From Ruminococcus flavefaciens (GTDB taxonomy: Bacteria > Bacillota > Clostridia > Oscillospirales > Ruminococcaceae): 64,000 nt of DNA. Shown here in pieces: positions 61,672 through 64,000 of the stretch (its first letter is position 1; every line of letters begins with the position of its first letter). The stretch lies in contig NZ_FNWV01000001.1 in the NCBI RefSeq assembly GCF_900108555.1, positions 510,973-574,972 on the forward strand. The letters are read 5' to 3'. The translations under genes and the position numbers were made by a program. Under the pieces are notes generated by a model that worked only from the letters and a program-made list of their open reading frames with translations, was not told the origin of the DNA and did no database searches.

Positions 61672-61700
61672 ATTATAACATATAATTCAAAAAATAGCAA
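61672..61700 (-). promoter_or_regulatory. Promoter of the desulfurase-thiI unit
   Basis: TTGCTA (61700-61695), 17 bp ending TGT, TATAAT (61677-61672) on the minus strand. Confidence 0.75.
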
Positions 61701-61768
61701 CACTCGCGCGGAGCGATCTGCCGCTTTCCACTTTTTAGCGCAAAATCGAAAATATATTCGTTTTTCTG

Positions 61769-61797
61769 TTGCTTTTTAAGTACTCTTATGATATAAT
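61769..61797 (+). promoter_or_regulatory. Promoter of the Nudix gene
   Basis: TTGCTT (61769-61774), 17 bp ending TGA, TATAAT (61792-61797). Divergent from the desulfurase promoter. Confidence 0.72.
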
Positions 61798-61855
61798 AAA
61801 TGTATCTATCTGCTTATAACTTGATAAGTCTTAAAATATGCTTGGAGGAATTATT

Positions 61856-62392
61856 ATGCACTTACAGGAGAAAACTATATCCAGTGATGTTAAATACGAA
61901 GGACCTATCTTCACTATCACTCACGACACCGCAGAGCTTGAAAACGGCAAGACTGCTGTCAGAGACGTGCTCCACCACCACGGCGGCGTATGCGTGATAC
62001 CAATAACAGAAAACAACGAGATATTCCTTGTTAAGCAGTTCCGCTATCCTTTTCAGACAGTAACAAGAGAAGTACCTGCGGGCAAGCTCGAAAAAGGCGA
62101 AGATCACGCCGTATGCGGCAGACGCGAGCTTCTCGAGGAAACAGGCTACACCTGCTCGGAATACGTCTACCTCGGTGAAATGCTGCCTACTCCTGCTTAC
62201 AACAGTGAGGTAACATATATGTACCTTGCAAAGGGACTGACTTTCAGCAGCCAGAACCTTGATCCCGATGAATTTCTCGATGTTGAGCGCATACCTCTTT
62301 CGGAAGCCGTAAAGCAGGTCATGGACGGTACTATCCGTGACGGCAAAACACAGGTAACCATACTCAAAGCCGCACGTATACTGGGAATATAA
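61856..62392 (+). CDS. Nudix hydrolase, ADP-ribose pyrophosphatase type
   Basis: A 178-residue Nudix enzyme. The Nudix box is complete: GKLEKGEDHAVCGRRELLEE followed by TGYT, matching Gx5Ex7REUxEExGU. VKQFRYPFQTVTREVPAGKLE and LTPAYNSEVTYMYLA-type sequence (LPTPAYNSEVTYMYLAKGL) place it with NudF-like ADP-ribose pyrophosphatases. These split ADP-ribose to AMP and ribose-5-phosphate. The frame opens at 61838, but GGAGG lies before the ATG at 61856. Monocistronic, with a promoter and terminator. Confidence 0.9.
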   Translation: MHLQEKTISSDVKYEGPIFTITHDTAELENGKTAVRDVLHHHGGVCVIPITENNEIFLVKQFRYPFQTVTREVPAGKLEKGEDHAVCGRRELLEETGYTCSEYVYLGEMLPTPAYNSEVTYMYLAKGLTFSSQNLDPDEFLDVERIPLSEAVKQVMDGTIRDGKTQVTILKAARILGI

Positions 62393-62418
62393 AAAGACCC
62401 ACCTCACGGTAGGTCTTT
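62393..62418. terminator. Bidirectional terminator
   Basis: AAAGACC-ACC and GGT-GGTCTTT arms around TCAC. It lies between the convergent Nudix and spoVG genes. Confidence 0.8.
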
Positions 62419-62433
62419 AAACAGTGCCATAGA

Positions 62434-62742
62434 TCAAGCCTCTTCAGCTTCTTCAACATTTTCGTTTGCTTCCTCAGCTTCAAGGATAGCAAGCTGTCTT
62501 TCGTAAGCTTCGATAACGTTTTCCTCAAAAAGCTTTCTTGCGGAAGCTGATATCGGATGAACGATATCACGGAATACTCCGTTTTCGTCCTTTCTGCTGG
62601 GCATTGCCACGAAGAGTCTTTCATCTCCCTGTACCACCTTGATATCATGCACTGCGAGCATATCGTCGATAGTAACCGAAACTACCGCTCTGAGTCTGCC
62701 CTCAGACATGATCTTTCTAACCTTTACATCTGTAATTTCCAT
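62434..62742 (-). CDS. spoVG: SpoVG-family regulator
   Basis: A 102-residue protein of the SpoVG family. MEITDVKVRKI opens, VAMPSRKDENGVFRDIVHPI is the family signature, and the C-terminal region is an acidic Glu/Asn stretch (EANENVEEAEEA). SpoVG binds RNA or DNA and affects envelope, virulence and sporulation genes in Firmicutes. An AGGAGG site precedes the ATG, behind a ~90-nt leader. It is convergent with the Nudix gene. Confidence 0.93.
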   Translation of the reverse strand: MEITDVKVRKIMSEGRLRAVVSVTIDDMLAVHDIKVVQGDERLFVAMPSRKDENGVFRDIVHPISASARKLFEENVIEAYERQLAILEAEEANENVEEAEEA

Positions 62743-62838
62743 AGATTTTCCTCCTTAAACGTCTATGAACTCCTTGGTCTGACTGCTGATTTTCTTTATA
62801 TCTCCCACATTACGCAGCAGTTAGTAAACCTATAAACT

Positions 62839-62867
62839 ATTATAGCGTATATTTTGTAAAAATGCAA
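62839..62867 (-). promoter_or_regulatory. spoVG promoter
   Basis: TTGCAT (62867-62862), 17 bp, TATAAT (62844-62839) on the minus strand. An ACTGCTG/CAGCAGT stem lies in the leader. Confidence 0.72.
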
Positions 62868-63111
62868 GCTAAATTTTGTTTTTATAAGGAAAAAATCTAA
62901 TTATTTCAAGTCAAAGCGATGAAAACTTTGTGAAAAGCGCGTGACAGCGTTGTTTTGACCTCTCTGTAAACATCATGAGATCACAAATACTGTTAACATT
63001 TTCCGTTTTTCAGCACAAGAAAATATCAGTTCATCATAAATAATGGACTGTTTATATCTCCCGATACTATTCGGGCATATACTATTATAATATATAAGAA
63101 AGGTGATCATT
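62868..63111. other. Divergent intergenic region between spoVG and murC
   Basis: AT-rich. It carries the 5-bp inverted repeat CCCGA/TCGGG (63060-63075) and TATAAT (63085-63090) before murC, whose -35 is poor. The ribosome site AAAGGTG lies at 63099-63105. No gene is seen. Confidence 0.45.
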
Positions 63112-64000
63112 TTGGATACCAATATTTTAAACGGTAAAAAGCACATTCATTTCATAGGCATAGGCGGTTCGGGTATGTACCCTCTTGCACAGATACTCCA
63201 CTCTCAGGGCTACTACCTTACAGGCTCTGACAATAATGAGACCGAGACCCTTGATGCTGTAAGAAAAATGGGTATTCCCGTTTTCATAGGTCAGAGAGCA
63301 GAAAATATTGAGGGTGCTGACCTTATCGTACACACTGCCGCTATCATGGCTGACAACCCCGAGCTCGTAGCCGCAAGAGCAAGCGGAGTCCCTGTGCTTG
63401 AACGTGCAGACCTTCTCGGTATCGTAACCAGCTGGTACAGCAACGCTATCTGCGTTTCGGGTACTCACGGCAAGACCTCGACCACCTCAATGATAACACA
63501 GATACTTTACACAGCAGGCATCGACCTCTCGGCATATATTGGCGGAAAGCTCCCCTGCATCGGCGGAAGCGGCATTGCAGGCAAAAGCGATATCATGGTA
63601 TGCGAGTCCTGCGAATTCGAGGATCACTTCCTTAAATTCTTCCCCGATATATCCGTAATACTCAACATCGACGCCGATCACCTTGATTACTTCGGCACAC
63701 TTGAAAATATCATCAAGTCTTTCCATAAATTCAACGAGAACACTTCAAAGTGTATCATCGTAAACGGCTCTGACGCAAACTCAATGAAGTCACTTGAAGG
63801 CATTACAGGCAAAGAGATAATCACCTTCGGCAAGGACAGCTCCTGCGATTACTATCCCGAGAATGTAAAGCACGAAAACGGTCTCCTCACCACTTACGAC
63901 GCTATGTACAAGGGCGAAAAGCTTGGCACTGTTACTCTTCACGTTGCAGGAATACACAATGTCCTCAACTCACTTGCAGCAGTTGCCGCTGCCCGTTATG
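63112..64000 (+). CDS. murC: UDP-N-acetylmuramate--L-alanine ligase, 5' part
   Basis: The gene is cut by the right window edge; 296 codons are visible. It has no ATG start: AAAGGTG lies just before a TTG at 63112, and the conserved KHIHFIGIGGSGMYPLAQIL begins eleven codons later. The GTG at 63103 is in frame but overlaps the ribosome site. The ATP loop VSGTHGKTSTTSMI (~117), ESCEFEDHFLKFFPDISVILNIDADHLDYF and HVAGIHNVLNSLAAVAAARY identify MurC rather than MurD or MurF. It adds L-Ala to UDP-MurNAc. It lies 9 kb from the dcw cluster on the other strand. Confidence 0.93.
   Translation, partial: MDTNILNGKKHIHFIGIGGSGMYPLAQILHSQGYYLTGSDNNETETLDAVRKMGIPVFIGQRAENIEGADLIVHTAAIMADNPELVAARASGVPVLERADLLGIVTSWYSNAICVSGTHGKTSTTSMITQILYTAGIDLSAYIGGKLPCIGGSGIAGKSDIMVCESCEFEDHFLKFFPDISVILNIDADHLDYFGTLENIIKSFHKFNENTSKCIIVNGSDANSMKSLEGITGKEIITFGKDSSCDYYPENVKHENGLLTTYDAMYKGEKLGTVTLHVAGIHNVLNSLAAVAAARY

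Noticed and set aside
63127..63468. Minus-strand frame of 113 codons
   Set aside because: It is antisense to the conserved start of murC, which uses a TTG start on the plus strand.

Overview
The window looks like a chromosome segment from a cellulosome-forming Ruminococcus, most like R. flavefaciens. I infer this from four proteins ending in Ruminococcus-type dockerins (GD-N-DG-x-(I/F) repeats with the LIMQSLANP signature in three of them), Thr-rich linkers, moderate GC, strong AGGAGG-type ribosome sites, and a Firmicutes gene set (SpoVG, MraZ, RqcH, TrmK, a SigH-like sigma factor). The species call is an inference; no 16S or database comparison was possible.

Positions 1-3.3 kb: the 3' end of a GH16 glucanase, a hotdog thioesterase, a cardiolipin synthase and a large palindromic intergenic element. 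3.3-20.8 kb: an accessory fibre-degradation region with a cytosolic sugar-sensor/GGDEF protein, a dockerin GH97, a dockerin GH26 mannanase, a double pectate lyase (PL1 plus PL9, with dockerin) and a non-catalytic dockerin protein with a Cys cluster. radA and three small genes are interleaved. 21-25.5 kb: a Lys/Ala-tailed DUF6465-type protein, HU, ClpB and a ribbon-helix-helix regulator. 25.5-29.1 kb: a predicted structured small RNA, then a three-gene unit for a polyphosphate-polymerase (VTC) domain protein, a DUF4956 membrane protein and a Cthe_2159-type carbohydrate-binding lipoprotein. 29.5-38.6 kb: AraC regulator, Mpg glycosylase, RqcH, RlmA, a fused TrmK-Nif3 protein, a zinc-ribbon protein, a tRNA-like sequence, a SigH-like sigma factor, a DivIVA-like coiled-coil protein and a membrane-linked XRE regulator.

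39.7-54.6 kb: the division and cell-wall (dcw) cluster, all on the minus strand: mraZ, rsmH, ftsL, PASTA-containing pbp, murE, mraY, ftsW, murG, an alpha/beta hydrolase, a triple-hairpin repeat element, murA, ftsQ and ftsZ. murF, murD, murB and ftsA are absent from this stretch. The mraZ leader carries phased GGTGA repeats that fit autoregulation by MraZ. 54.6-59.2 kb: a SpoIID-like protein whose two conserved halves are in reversed order, two tandem class B sortases and a PncC/CinA-type amidase. 59.3-64 kb: thiI and a NifS-type cysteine desulfurase (tRNA thiolation pair), a Nudix ADP-ribose pyrophosphatase, spoVG and the 5' part of murC.

Many predicted promoters share a sigma-A pattern with an exact 17-bp spacer, often with a TGn extended -10. 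Starts were chosen from ribosome-binding sites, so several differ from the longest possible reading frame.
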